Origin: Rhizoclosmatium globosum
Taxonomy: Eukaryota > Chytridiomycota > Chytridiomycetes > Chytridiales > Chytriomycetaceae
Length of the DNA: 64,000 nt
Direction of reading: 5' to 3'
Assembly (NCBI GenBank): GCA_002104985.1
Contig: MCGO01000003.1
Span: 310,001-374,000 of the forward strand
Below are positions 11,647-23,500 of this stretch, one piece after another. Both the position numbers and the translations under genes were made by a program. Position 1 is the stretch's first letter, and every line of letters starts with the position of its first letter. The notes below the pieces were generated by a model. The model was not told where the DNA came from. It saw only the letters and a list, made by a program, of their open reading frames with translations, and searched no databases.

Positions 11647-12555
11647 AGGAACGCTGTTGGCTTCGTTCTTCTTCCAAACCAAAACACAAGCTTTCAACAT
11701 ATCTTGAAATAAAGTTCTTTGAATCAATGGGACAAGACCTCATGTTGTACAGATATCGCGCTCTGGGTTAAGCCAGAGTTTCTTTCGGACAGGTAGAGGT
11801 ATTCGTTCTTGTTCAGGTGTTAAGAGTGCCAGACCATCGTTCAACCCATCATTCACATCACTATATATCGCGGAATTTTGCGCTTTCTGATCTCTGAGAG
11901 GGAGCTTCTGTTTTTTGGACAAATATTGATTGGTCTAAAAGTATCAATTAGAACAAGTCCCGCAATTTGAATGATGCGTCGCTAAATCGACGTGAAAACT
12001 TAGATAATACCATATTCTCTTTGAATTTTAATTTGCAGGACTCCTTCGTGGATAATAGTTGAGTAAAGTAGGTTCGAAACTTCAAAATCTCCAAATTTTG
12101 TGATTATATTCACGCCACGTCACCAAAAACAATACAATCGTCTCAATTCGACGTGAATAAACGCATCTGTGTGTCTTCTATGCCTCACTTTTTGAATGAG
12201 GCTGATTGGCAAAGTCGTTCTTTGGTGCCATGGGCTGGAAGGTGGTTCAAAAGGGTCAAAAATTGTTGACTTTAGACATCAATATTTTATTAACCATTAT
12301 CAGTAAAGCTTCAAATACAGCGGAATCGCATAGAGGGGACTCATATCTCCTTCTACTGACGATTTCACGGCTTCGCTGTGGCTGGTGGGCGAGCAATCCT
12401 TGCTTGCGTGAACGTTCAATTCCTCCGGACTGCCTCACCCAAAAAATGGCGACAAAAAATTTAGCACTTTTGGAGGCCTCCCTTAAACGCTTCCCTCCCC
12501 TCCCGTTTAACTAAACGCTTCCCTCCACCCGGGACATCCTCACCCTCCCGTTTTT
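11647..12555. other. Gene-poor right part of element copy 2
   Basis: Counterpart of 5009-5917. A minus-strand protein-like stretch near 12100-12000 and another near 11925-11740 could be exons of an unrecognised gene (possible donor GTATTA near 12010, possible acceptor CTTTTAG near 11940), but I could not close a gene model. The right terminal repeat ends at 12549 and is followed by GTTTTT. Confidence 0.4.
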
Positions 12556-12570
12556 CTTGTTCCAACCCAG

Positions 12571-13026
12571 ATGGTTCTTGTCGTTACTTTGACTCTTGCA
12601 GCTCTGCCAAATGCCACAGAAGACCGTATTCAAGCATCCATACAAGGCTTAAATGTCCTGGAACAAGCTCCAGGCGTCAGAAGTGTTCGATTCGGAAGAA
12701 CCTTCACTACTGCCTTTACGCGCGGCTTCACGCACCGTACGTCTTGTTCTTCAATTTAATATCATTTTGGACGCCGTTCAACTCGTTTTTAACAGAGCTT
12801 GTTGTCGAATTGGACAAGGACGCGATACCAATCTATCGACAACAATATGGTATTACACTTTATTAACATAGTTTAAGAGCTAAATTTTAATTTCGTAGCA
12901 CCATCGATTGAGAATCATCTTTCTATTGCATTTGATCTTGAAACAAGCGTTGGAATGGAGTTTGATGATGGTAGAAGACCGGGTCTCACTGACACCGTGA
13001 GATTCATTGAAAGAGGAAGATTGTAG
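12571..13026 (+). CDS. Dabb (stress-responsive A/B barrel) domain protein, paralogue A
   Basis: Exons 12571-12736, 12796-12849 and 12899-13026 join to 115 aa. It begins MVLVVTLTLAALPNATEDRI and has the dimeric alpha/beta barrel pattern: a hydrophobic first strand, a helix, a central VRSVRFGRTF strand, then FTHQLVVELD. This matches the Dabb family, small dimeric ferredoxin-like proteins often linked to stress, with no fixed substrate. It is a tandem paralogue of the next gene, sharing the first intron position inside the TH|QLVVEL codon. The second intron and a longer, divergent C-terminus are specific to this copy, and the usual Tyr-x-His-Pro-x-His segment is missing. The transposon ends 15 bases upstream of the ATG. 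Confidence 0.75.
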
Positions 13027-13097
13027 CTTATAATTTATAAAATTGCCAATAAAGATGACGATGAGGAAGGAAGAGTCATATCGAAATCACTCCCAAA

Positions 13098-13450
13098 ATG
13101 ACCGTCATTCACACCGTTACTTGGACTGCTCTGCCAACAGCCACTCCTGAGAAGCTAGCTGCAGCAAAGGAAGCCCTTCTTACTCTCATCGCGATCCCAG
13201 GCTGCAAGAGGGTGCAATTCGGAGAGACGTTCACTACTGAAAGAGCAAGAGGCTATACTCACCGTGAGTTCTTCCTTTTACCCAATCTCTCACTCATTCT
13301 AATTGTCTTACAGAGCTTGTAGTCGAGCTGGAAAACAAAGACACTCTCGCATCATATGGACCTCACCCAATGCATCAAGCTGTTCTCCAGAACCACTTGA
13401 AACACTTGTTTGATTTATCCACTACCCTTGCCATTGATTTCGAGTGCTAG
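13098..13450 (+). CDS. Dabb (stress-responsive A/B barrel) domain protein, paralogue B
   Basis: Exons 13098-13263 and 13314-13450 give 100 aa, the usual length of a single Dabb domain. Visible features are the VIHTVTWTAL first strand, the IPGCKRVQFGETF central strand, HQLVVELENKDTLASY and the conserved GPHPMHQAV segment, then a final strand ending AIDFEC. It keeps the family signature better than paralogue A. Biochemical function is unknown; family members form dimers and some bind small hydrophobic ligands. It lies 71 bases after paralogue A and 59 bases before the cobinamide kinase gene, all on the plus strand. Confidence 0.82.
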
Positions 13451-13509
13451 ATATCAAATATAATTCCTCTCACTTGTTTGTTTTTTGACATCAAATCGAC
13501 TTCATCACC

Positions 13510-14182
13510 ATGTCTCAACAACCAACAGCTCCAAAAGGCCGCGTGGTCCTCGTTCTCGGCGGTGCCAGAAGTGGAAAGTCAACCTTTGCGGAGAAACTGG
13601 CAGTATCAACCGGAGAGAAACTACTGTGTGAGTTTCGCTTACAACAAAACGCCTTCATCTGAACATCGTTTCGTCGTCTCAGATATCGCCACTGCGAAAC
13701 GTATTGATGCCGAAATGGTGTACCGTATCGACAAGCACATTGACGACAGAAAGGACATAGATTGGACCACAAAGGAAGTACCAGTGCACCTGAGTACTGT
13801 GGATGCGGGAGATTCAAAGGTGATCTTGGTGGATTGTGTGACAGTCTGGCTCGCAAACTGGATGGGCCATTTGGGTTATCCAAAGGGTGAAGAGGTTGAT
13901 GAGGAAGCTGTGCAATATGCCGATAAGCTGGACAAGACTGCTCGAGAGGAAATGTCGCGTTTCTTGGAAAAGATGGTTGCAGAAGGACGAACGGTTGTTC
14001 TTGTGGCGAATGAGGTTGGATTGGGAATTGTACCAATGTACAAAACTTCGCGATACTACAGAGATACTCTTGGAAGAATTAATCAAGACATTGGAAGAAT
14101 TGCTGAAAGAGTGTATTGGATGGTTGCAGGTTTTGGTGTGGACATCAAGAAGCTCTCTGAGGAAGCCACCCTCAAAATCTAA
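13510..14182 (+). CDS. CobU/CobP-type adenosylcobinamide kinase / guanylyltransferase
   Basis: Exons 13510-13627 and 13683-14182 give 205 aa, the normal CobU length. The family enzyme phosphorylates adenosylcobinamide and then forms adenosyl-GDP-cobinamide in vitamin B12 assembly or salvage. Visible features: P-loop GGARSGKST near residue 18, YIATA, the RIDKHIDDR motif with the His that carries GMP in characterised enzymes, VPVHL, an ILVDCVTVWLAN strand, VANEVGLGIVP, and the C-terminal LGRINQDIGRIAERVYWMVAG block. The intron falls inside the Tyr codon of LLYIATA. A longer frame starting upstream at 13478 reads through the P-loop in the wrong phase and was not used. No other cobalamin gene is in the window; ATP/GTP-binding with a different substrate remains possible. 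Confidence 0.88.
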
Positions 14183-14483
14183 TAAACTTAAAGTAGTACC
14201 GGTCGACTGGTTTGCTCTTTTAAAGCTATTTGTCTGTTTGCCCATTATTAACTATAGGTGGTCATTTTCTTGATATGAAAGAACATAAGACTTATCCTCT
14301 CGGTTCGATATTGAAGGCTCGGTTTCACTCATATAATATTCGTTTCAAATATTCTCTTTCCTTCCTTTGGTATGACCACGACAAATGTTTGTGTAACGTC
14401 ATTGGCAACAAAAGATTTTCAATCAACAACAAGCACAAAAAGGAGTCGCAACTTCACAGCTGCTGTCCGAACCTCGTCACAGA
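14183..14483. other. Intergenic space, CobU to ABC transporter
   Basis: About 300 bases holding the 3' end of CobU and the promoter/5' leader of the ABC gene. I see no further coding or RNA feature. Confidence 0.6.
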
Positions 14484-17400
14484 ATGGACAACGATCACAT
14501 AGTGCCTGAGGGCTCGCACTCTAACATGCGGGGGTTCGGTGCCATTCATGCAATCGATATCACAGCAAAGAACCTGGGCGTCTCTGTCACCACCAAGGCA
14601 AAGAAAGCCGAAAAGGGAATACTACATGTCCTGGAGGGTATCTCTCTTCATGTGCCTGCAGGAAAGTTGATGGCTATCATGGTATGGATCAGGGGGGCTT
14701 TGATGCCGATCTAATCTAATTGGGTTCGCCTTCGACAGGGAGGATCCGGAAGTGGAAAGACAACACTCTTAAACGCACTGGCTGGCAGGCCTGTAGGGAC
14801 CGTATCAGGCGAAATCACATTCAACGGAGAGAACCCCAAGAAGTACTTTCAGAGTGGAATGGTAGCCTACGTGCAGCAAGAAGACGATTTACTTCCATAT
14901 ATTACTGTTCGAGAAACCCTCCGCTATGCTGCTCGGCTTCGTTTGCCCCGCCACATGCCGTTGGCCAAAAAGTATGAACTTGTTGAAGGTGTCATTCTTG
15001 AATTGGGTCTCAAAGAGTGCGCCGACACTCTCGTTGGAGATGCATGGAAAAAAGGAATCTCTGGTGGAGAAAGACGGCGTGTGTCGTAAGTTCTGCTAGT
15101 TTTGGAATTCCCATGTTTAATCATTTCTTTTCAGAGTTGGTGTTCAGCTGTTGATGAATCCAAGTGTAATTTTCCTTGACGAGCCAACAACGGGATTGGA
15201 TGCATTCAATGCCCGCTCTTTGGTTGAGACACTCGTTTCTCTTGCGCACAAGACCAATCGGACAATCGTTCTGTCTATTCACCAACCACGATCTGACATT
15301 TTCGCTTATTTTGACGAAATCGCCTTGTTGGCTAGAGGGGGTCGTTTGGCGTTTTGCGGTTCTCCAAGAGGGAGTGTCAGATTCTTGGAATCAGTTGGGT
15401 TCCCTCTCATGGGAGATATGAATGGTGCAGATTTTATTGTCGACACCGTTGCAATTGACGATCGTACTGAGGAGACTGAACTGCAAAGCAAGCAAAATGT
15501 CGACAAGATTGTGCGTGCTTGGCAAACACATGTCGAAGAGCATGGAACTGAATTTAAGGTATCCTTGACGTCTTTGAACAAGGAAGCCGACGCTCAAGAG
15601 TTTGCTATTGTTGAATTCAACGGCCGTGTTCAAGGTGCTGGATTCAATGAACAAGTTCTTGTTCTCACCAAGAGAATGCTCGCCAATATGTGGGAGGACA
15701 GGCTTACTTTGTGGGGATCTGTTTTGGAAGTTATTTTGATGGGACTCATTCTTGGTCTCTTGTTTTGGAGGCCGAACCAAAATCCTGATGGAATGTACTC
15801 GCGAAAGTCCGCGTTGTACTCCGCCTGTGCTATGCAAAACTATCTTGGAGTTATGTTCATGATCTACAAGCTCTCTTTGGAGTGAGTGCTTCTCCGTCGT
15901 TTGCTCATTCGCTTGTTTACTTATATAACATTCAGCATGAAAGTCTTTGATCGGGAACGAATGGACAAGATGTATTCTGTCTCAGCTTATATGGTGTCCT
16001 GGATTTCTGTCAACTTTACTATCTACGGTGCTCTTGCCGTCTTGTTCTCAGTTTTAGTGGTAATTGGAGGAGGGCAGTTTGCAATGTTAATTTAACATCC
16101 ATCTTATTCACAGTACTTTATGGTCGATCTTCGCACGGATGATCTTGCGTTCCATTTCGGAATTTTCACAGTAAATTCCATTCTCCAGCAGTGGATCACT
16201 ATGGCGTTCTCTTTCTTCTGTATCTCCTTCGCCAGAGACTTTGCCACGGCCTCATTGATTGCCAATTCTTTCTTTACCTTTTTGAGCATGTCTTCGGGCT
16301 TCTTCATCCCCGAAAATGCCATTCCTGTGTACATTCGTTGGTTCGAGTACATTTCCTACATCACCTATGGTCTCAGGCTTTATATCACCAACGAATTTCA
16401 AGACCATACTTATGACTGCCCTGGAATTCCAGCACAAGCAACCGCTGCTCGGGCCGCTTGCGATGGAAATACCATCATTCGATCAACTGGGTTTGAAGCA
16501 AGTAAAACGATTCCAATAATTGGACTTTTTTCTCTTCTTATTGGGAAACTCTTGATTGCTGCCCTCGTATTGCAGCTTTTCCCAGCACAAGGAAAGAAAC
16601 AAGGAACAAGCGTGACTGAAAAGAAGAGCAAAAAAGTCAACATTGATCCATCTGAAGAAGCCATTCAAATTGACCAACGTTCGTCCAAGCCACCGGCTAT
16701 CTTTTTGGAGCTGAAGGAAGTTGCTTTGGAGTTCCAAGTTCGAAAGGGAATTTCGTCGAAAACCACTCCACCTGAAACCAAAAGAATTCTCCAATCTATC
16801 TCTGCCTCATTCCCTCCTGGCCAATTGACTGCTATTCTGGGATCTTCAGGTGCCGGAAAGAGTACTCTTCTACATCTTCTTCACGCCCGAACATCTGATT
16901 TGCCATCTCATATTACTGCTCGCCAGTCTGGAACTATGCTTCACAATGGAATCGAATTCTCCAAAGAAGCCATCGACGCGTGTACTGCGAGTGTCCGTCA
17001 AGACGATTCCCATTTGCTGCCTGCATTAACAGCCCGTGAAACACTCGTTTATGCTGCTCTTCTCCGACTCCCCAGTGCTTGGCCAAAGGAGCGTAAAATT
17101 GCCAGAGCTGAAGAAGTTCTGCTTGAACTTGGCTTGAAAGAGTGTGCCAACACTGTTGTTGGTGGTGAAGGTGTCAAGGGCCTTTCTGGTGGTGAGAAGC
17201 GGCGTCTATCGGTCGGACTTGCGATGCTTATGGATCCAGCGATTTTGCTTCTTGATGAACCAACGTCTGGACTGGATGCGTCGTCTGCAAGAAATATGAT
17301 GATCACGTTGAAGGCGATTGCAGCTGAAGGTCGCACAGTGATTTGTACAATCCACCAACCGCGATCGGACATTTTCCCTCTTTTGGATCGTATTCTGTTG

Positions 17401-18619
17401 TTGGCTCGTGGAGGTCGCGTTGTGTACCAAGGAGCGGGATCTGCTCTTGTTCCTCACTTCTCAAGTTTGAACTACCAGCTTCCAGCGTTGACGAATCCAG
17501 CCGACTTTGCCCTCGATCTTGCATCTGTGGATCTTCGTAATGAAGTTGCTGAGAATGAAACTCGCGCTCGTGTGGATGGATTAATTGATGTTTGGAGCAA
17601 ATCTGGCACAACAGATCAAGTTGGTTCCACATCAACATCTGTTCAGCTCTTATCTGGTCAAGAAACTGCCGAGAAGGTCTTGTCGCTCTCAAGTTCGAAA
17701 CAGCTGTCCCTATTTTCGGCTCTTCCTTTGCTCGTGTCGAGAAGTTGGACCAACTTGCGCCGACAGCCAGGTTTGGTCGCCGCTCGTATAATGAATCAAT
17801 TTGCCCTGGGAGTCATTTTCGCATTGTATTTTGCGAAGATATCTGATAATCAGAGCAGTGTTATAAGCCGCATTGGTCTCTTGGTAAGACATTACGCTCT
17901 CTTGTCCATTTCACTTATCTGTTTGTGTAGCAACAATCTGGTTCTATCGTTTTCATTGGAATGCTCAACTGCATTGCAGTATTTCCACAAGAATTGCTAC
18001 TTTTTCGATTCGAGCATCAAGATGGAACTACTTCAGTCGAGTCTTTCTTCTTGACCTACGCGATCAATGAACTGCCTTTTGAACTTCTCGGGGCAACAAT
18101 TTATGGCCTTTTCTCGACCTACATTATGGGCCTTGATATGAACCCTGGTTGGATGATTCTGATCGCACTCGCAAACATCAATGCAGGAGAGAGTATTGGT
18201 ATTGGATTCTGCACACTCTTTTCAAAACCAGGCTTTTCGGTTCAGATTATGAGTGCCGTCATTTCTATCTTCAATCAAATGCAAGGATATTTGAGGTTTG
18301 TGTTCGAAACAAATCAGTCTTTTGATCTAATTTCATCTGACCTAGTCCAAACATGCCGTCTTTCTTGAACTACCTCAATTATTTGTCAATGCTGCGATAT
18401 GGGGCACGTTTACTTGCAGCGAAAGAGTTCTCTGCAACTCGCATTTATACTTGTGCTGTCGGAGAACCATGTCTTTATCCAAATGGTGAAAGTGTGATGC
18501 AGCTGTTTGGATTCCCAATCTCCGCCTATGATGATATGCTCAACTTGATTGGGTTGATTATCGCTTTGATTTTGTATCGAGTAATTGCTTTTGCAGTGAT
18601 GAAACGTGCGTTGCCATAA
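14484..18619 (+). CDS. Full-size ABCG transporter (YOL075C-like), copy 1
   Basis: Seven exons (14484-14681, 14739-15085, 15135-15881, 15936-16059, 16114-17883, 17931-18295, 18346-18619) join to 1,274 aa with the layout NBD-TMD-NBD-TMD. NBD1: Walker A GGSGSGKTT (67-75), signature ISGGERRR, Walker B VIFLDEPTTGLDA, H-loop SIHQPRSDIF. NBD2: Walker A GSSGAGKST (715-723), signature LSGGEKRR, Walker B ILLLDEPTSGLDA. All motifs in both halves are canonical, unlike the asymmetric PDR pumps, which places it with the White-like full-size group of yeast YOL075C. The substrate is unknown and the protein sits in a membrane. A paralogue in opposite orientation lies at 20544-24703; their second NBDs are almost identical. 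The intron at 16060-16113 is absent from the paralogue. Confidence 0.9.
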
Positions 18620-18807
18620 GCGACTGAGCTTGTTTTTGAATTGAACACAGATATGTAACTGAATATAGTATATTTACACCTCGTTTTTATTGTGGATATT
18701 ACATCCAACTCTCTTTGGTCTTTTTGGATGTTGTTTCTTTTCTTGGGGTTGTCGGGAAGCTCGGGTTTGTTGCAGCTTTTCGCTTTTCGCCTCGCCCAAA
18801 AACATCA

Positions 18808-20480
18808 ATGTTCCGTCTTGCCTCCGCTGTACGTAACAACCCGCACCTTTACTCTCAGGAAATAGTCCTATGCTAGCTGAATAGAGTGTACTATGGCGAT
18901 CACAGCAAACTGTCGCTCTTCCGCGTCTCCCTTCGGTTTTAAACTTAGTAATTTTGATCATGCACCACTTGACAGGTCCCACGCACTGCGACTGCGGCGT
19001 CTCGTTTCCAGGTCGCCTCAAAGACCCAGTCTCGTAACTTGTCCATCCACGAGCACCTTTCTATGGGACTCTTGAGCCAGTACGGGATCAAGACTCCTCG
19101 GGGTGCTGCCGCTACCACCCCACAGCAGGCTCAGCAAATTGCCGACAGCTTGAAGACTGATGACTTGGTTATCAAGGCACAGGTGCTTGCTGGTGGTCGT
19201 GGAAAGGGACACTTTGACTCTGGATTGAAGGGAGGAGTTCGCATGATCTACTCGTGAGTCCCAATCCTTGCTTTTCTGCCCTTGGATTCCGTTGCATTAA
19301 TTGCAGTTGGGAACGCGCTTGTTTGGAGTGGGTTGCTGATTCGTGTTTCTTGACAGTCCAACCGAGGCCTCAATGTTCGCCGAGAAGATGTTGGGTCACA
19401 AGCTTATCACCAAGCAGACTGGTGCTGCTGGTCGTATCTGTAATGCTGTCTACGTCGTCGAGCGTCTCTACGTTCGTCGTGAGTTCTACTTCGCGATTGT
19501 TATGGACCGTGCTGCTCAGGGACCAGTTATCATTGCTTCCTCCCAGGGAGGTATGAACATCGAAGATGTCGCTGCTGAAAACCCAGAAGCTATTGTGACT
19601 GTCCCAGTTGACATTCGTTACGGCTTGAGCGACTCTGACGCCAAGTACATTGCCCAGAAGCTCGGATTCCAAGGAAAGGGAGTCCAGCAGGCTGTCGACA
19701 CCTTCAAGAACTTGTACAAGATCTTTGTTGAGAAGGATGCCACCATGATTGAAATCAACCCAATGGCTGAGATCGCCAACGGAGATGGTATGTCTGTTTT
19801 TAGGCGGAATTGTATCTTACTAACCCTTGGCAGTTTACTGTATGGATGCCAAGTTCGGATTCGACGACAACGCTGAATTCCGTCAAGAGGGTGTTTTCAA
19901 GCTCCGTGACATTACCCAGGAGGATGCCCGTGAAGTTGCTGCTGCCAAGTGGAACCTCAACTACATTGGTTTGGACGGAACCATTGGATGCCTCGGTAAT
20001 TTTCGCTTCAAACAAGATTTTTTCTTTTGAAACTTACCACATTTGCTGATAGTTAACGGTGCTGGTTTGGCCATGGCCACCATGGACATCATCAAGTTGA
20101 ACGGTGGTGACCCAGCTAACTTCTTGGACGTCGGTGGAGGTGCCAATGCTACTCAGGTCGCTGAGGCCTTCAAGATTATCAGCTCTGACCCACGCGTCTC
20201 TGCTATTCTTGTGAACATTTTCGGTGGTATCATGCGTTGCGACGTTATTGCCCAGGGTATCATTGAAGCCGTCAACCAGCTTGGATTGAACCTCCCATTG
20301 ATTGTCCGTCTCCAGGGAACTGAAGTTGAGGCTGCCAAGAAGCTCATCGCCGAGTCAGGACTCCGTATGTTCTCCATCGATGACTTGGATGCTGCTGCTT
20401 CCAAGGCTGTCCAGATGTCCAAGATTGTTGAGCTGGGTAGAAAGGCTGGAGTTGATGTTTCTTTCGAGCTCCCAATCTAA
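18808..20480 (+). CDS. Succinate-CoA ligase beta subunit, mitochondrial
   Basis: Exons 18808-18828, 18976-19253, 19357-19787, 19834-19995 and 20053-20480 give 439 aa. The 21-base first exon starts a mitochondrial presequence ([20 protein letters not shown]). The mature enzyme follows from NLSIHEH, with the ATP-grasp domain ([12 protein letters not shown], a GLKGGV turn, MIEINPMAE) and the ligase domain ([24 protein letters not shown]). It forms the nucleotide-binding subunit of the TCA-cycle enzyme that makes ATP or GTP from succinyl-CoA; ADP versus GDP use cannot be read from the sequence. The alpha subunit is not in the window. The gene is enclosed by the two inverted ABCG paralogues, with its stop 64 bases from the stop of copy 2. 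Confidence 0.95.
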
Positions 20481-20543
20481 ACTTCATTCTACTTTCCTTT
20501 ATTGAATCCGCAATAAATTTTGTAAACCGATATTTACTTGGCC

Positions 20544-23500
20544 TTATGGTAGAGCGTGCTTCATAACAGCGAATGCAATGAGGCGATAAACAATGACAGC
20601 TATAGTTAGTCCAATAACATTCAGCATTATATCATAGTCTGAAGTTGGAAACTTGAGGAAATTTAGAACATCCGTTCCAGTTCTGTATTGACATGGTAGG
20701 CCTTCCACGCAGGAAAATGTTCTTGTTGGTGCGAATTCTTGACTTGCCAAGACACGGGCGCTGTACCTCAAAATCGAAATATAATTAATCCAAGTCAAAA
20801 AAGACGCCATATTAACACTAAGATAAAGAGTTAGTTTCCTTTATACCCCTATATCACACAAACCTCAAAAAGCCTTGAATGACTCCCAAAAGACTTAATA
20901 TGGCACTCATAATTTGAATGGAAAATCCAGGCTTGGAAAATAGAGTACAGAACAATATTCCAAGACTTTCTCCAGAGAAAACGTTACAAAACACAAGGAC
21001 CGTGAGATAGCCAGGATTGATCTTGAGTCCCATCACATAAGTCGCCAATAAAGCATATATAGCTGCTCCAAGAATTTCAAAAGGCAGCTCGTTGATGGTG
21101 TACGTCAAAAAGAATGCTTCCACGGAAGTCGTCCTGTCTTGATGCTCGAATCTGAAAAGTAGCAGTTCTTGTGGGAATACCGCAATACAGTTCAGCATTC
21201 CAACAAACAAGATCGACCCAATTTGATGCTAAAACACTTGTAAGTTCTCTATATTAATGAAGTCAGAAGACTCACCAACAACCCAAAGCGACTCGTAACT
21301 CCAGCTTGGTCATCAGTCAGCTTTGTATAATACATTGTAAAAATAACACCAAGTGCAACAATATTCATAACACGTGCTGCAATCAATCCCGGTTGCCGTT
21401 TCAAGTTGATCCAACTTCTTGAAACCAGCAAAGGAAGAGCGGACAACAAAGAAAGTCGCTTGGAGCTTGAAAGAGTAAGAACTCTCTGTGTAGTTTCTTC
21501 TCCTGATAATTGTGGAATTGAAGAAGAGCTGGATTCATCGTGAGCACCTGACTTGTTCCAGACTTCAATTAATCCATCCACACGAGCGCGAGTTTCATTC
21601 TCAGCAACTTCATTACGAAGATCCACAGATGCAAGATCGAGGGCAAAGTCGGCTGGATTCGTCAACGCTGGAAGCTGGTAGTTCAAACTTGAGAAGTGAG
21701 GAACAAGAGCAGATCCCACTCCTTGGTACACAACGCGACCTCCACGAGCCAACAACAGAATACGATCCAACAGAGGGAAAATGTCGGATCGCGGTTGGTG
21801 GATTGTACAAATCACCGTACGCCCTTCGGCTGCAATCGCCTTCAACGTGATCATCATATTTCTTGCAGACGACGCATCCAGTCCAGACGTTGGTTCATCA
21901 AGAAGCAAAATCGCTGGATCCATAAGCATCGCGAGTCCGACAGACAGACGACGCTTTTCACCACCAGAAAGGCCCTTGACTCCTTCGCCACCAACGACAG
22001 TATTAGCACACTCTTTCAAGCCAAGTTCAAGCAAGACCTCTTCGGCTCTTTCAATTTTACGCTCTTTTGGCCAAGCACTGGGAAGTCGCAGAAGAGCGGC
22101 ATAAACCAGTGTTTCACGGGCTGTTAATGCAGGCAGCAAATGGGAATCGTGTTGACGGACACTCGCAGTACACGCGTCGATGGCTTCTTTGGAGAACTCG
22201 ATTCCATTGTGAAGCATAGTTCCAGACTGGCGAGCAGTAACGTGAGAAGGCAAATCAGATGTTCGGGCGTGAAGAAGATGTAGAAGGGTACTCTTTCCGG
22301 CACCTGAAGATCCCAGAATAGCAGTCAGTTGTCCAGGGGGAAACCTTGCCGAAACTGATTGCAAGATTTGTTTTGTCTCGAGTTTCGGCTTCGTCTTAGA
22401 GAAACTCAACGACTTCCGGAAATCGAGGTCCATAGAAAGATCCTTTAACTCCAACATGATTGCAGGAGGTTTCAATGAGGCTTGATCGATTTGAATTGCG
22501 GATTCTTGAACAACTTCCTTCGCTTTCGACTGTTTCTTTTCAGAGACACTTGCTCCCTGTTTCGAACCAGTAACAGGAAAATACTGCAGCATTAAAGCAG
22601 CAATAAGGAGCTTGACAATCAGGACTCCAAACAGTCCAATCGTTGGGACTACCATGTCATTATTGAACCCAGTGCTTGCGATTACGCTGTTTCCGTCACA
22701 GGCAACCAAATTGACGGTGTCGTTTCGAGCAATCGAAGGACACGCATAGACATTATCCTTGAACTCATTGACAAGGTTCAAACGGAATGAGTACGTGGCA
22801 AACGAGAGCCACTCGAACCAACGAATAAAGATTGGTACCGAAGGTTCCGGAACTAGGAAACCAGCAGCCAAGAAAATGAACGTAATCAGGGTGTCTAGGT
22901 TGTTTGGTTTAGTTGGGAGCAAAAGAATGGCGAAGCTTACTGGCAATCAATGAGGCACCAGCAAAGTCTCTAGCGAACCCAATGCAAAAGTAAGCGAAAC
23001 CCATGACAATCCATTGTTGAAGAATCGAATTGAGTGTAAAGATTCCAAAATGGAAACCTAGATTGTCAGTTCTGAAACCAATCATAAAGTAGACTATCAC
23101 AGAGAAGAGAATAGCCAGGATTCCGTATGCAGTGAAATGAACACCGACCCAACTCGCAAGATAAGCAGGAACCGAATACATTTTATCCATGCGTTCACGA
23201 TCAAATACTTTGATCCTGTGTCATCGAACGGTGAGAAATATGATATCAGCCTGAAACCTACTTACTCAAGGGAAAGCTTGTATACCATGAATGTGACACC
23301 CAAGTAGTTTGGTAAACTAACAATCAGGAACATTGCAGCTCGTCGACCATACACTCCTCCAGGATCCTCATCCAAGCGATAATAGATGCATCCAATAATT
23401 AACCCCATCAAGACAATTTCAATGATAGATCCCCATTGCGTCAATCTATCTTCCCACAAGTTTGCCAACATTCTCTTTGTGAGAATGTATACTTGTTCAA

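Larger units (their letters stand above)
1..12555. repeat. Tandem direct duplication, 6,638-base period
   Basis: Base 1 matches base 6639 and the match runs to 5917/12555, after which the copies diverge (5918 starts GGGTATTT, 12556 starts CTTGTTCC). I saw one difference: T at 3165-3168 versus C at 9803-9806, changing Thr to Ala in the encoded protein. The left copy is cut by the window edge, so the array may continue leftwards. Near-identity over 5.9 kb, introns and non-coding parts included, means a very recent duplication or an assembly duplication of one element. Confidence 0.97.
5918..12555 (-). mobile_element. DUF6729/exonuclease transposon-like element, copy 2 (complete)
   Basis: Complete 6,638-base unit: left inverted repeat, a purine-rich tract, the five-exon main gene on the minus strand, a TATA box and broken gene on the plus strand, then the right inverted repeat and GTTTTT. 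The right boundary falls 15 bases before the ATG of a Dabb-domain gene, so the element lies in that gene's promoter. The intact main gene suggests a recently active element. The superfamily is not assigned. Confidence 0.7.

Noticed and set aside
6163..12555. Assigning the tandem element to KDZ, Mutator-like or another named superfamily
   Set aside because: Only one catalytic Asp of the transposase-like part is clear to me and the ends are imperfect, so a name would be a guess.
13478..13509. Upstream start of the CobU frame
   Set aside because: Reading from 13478 passes the P-loop in the wrong phase. The ATG at 13510 plus one intron restores GGARSGKST and YIATA.
17049..17372. 107-aa antisense ORF, also found at 21781-22104 opposite the second transporter
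   Set aside because: It is antisense to NBD2 and is conserved only because the NBD2 DNA is nearly identical in both paralogues.
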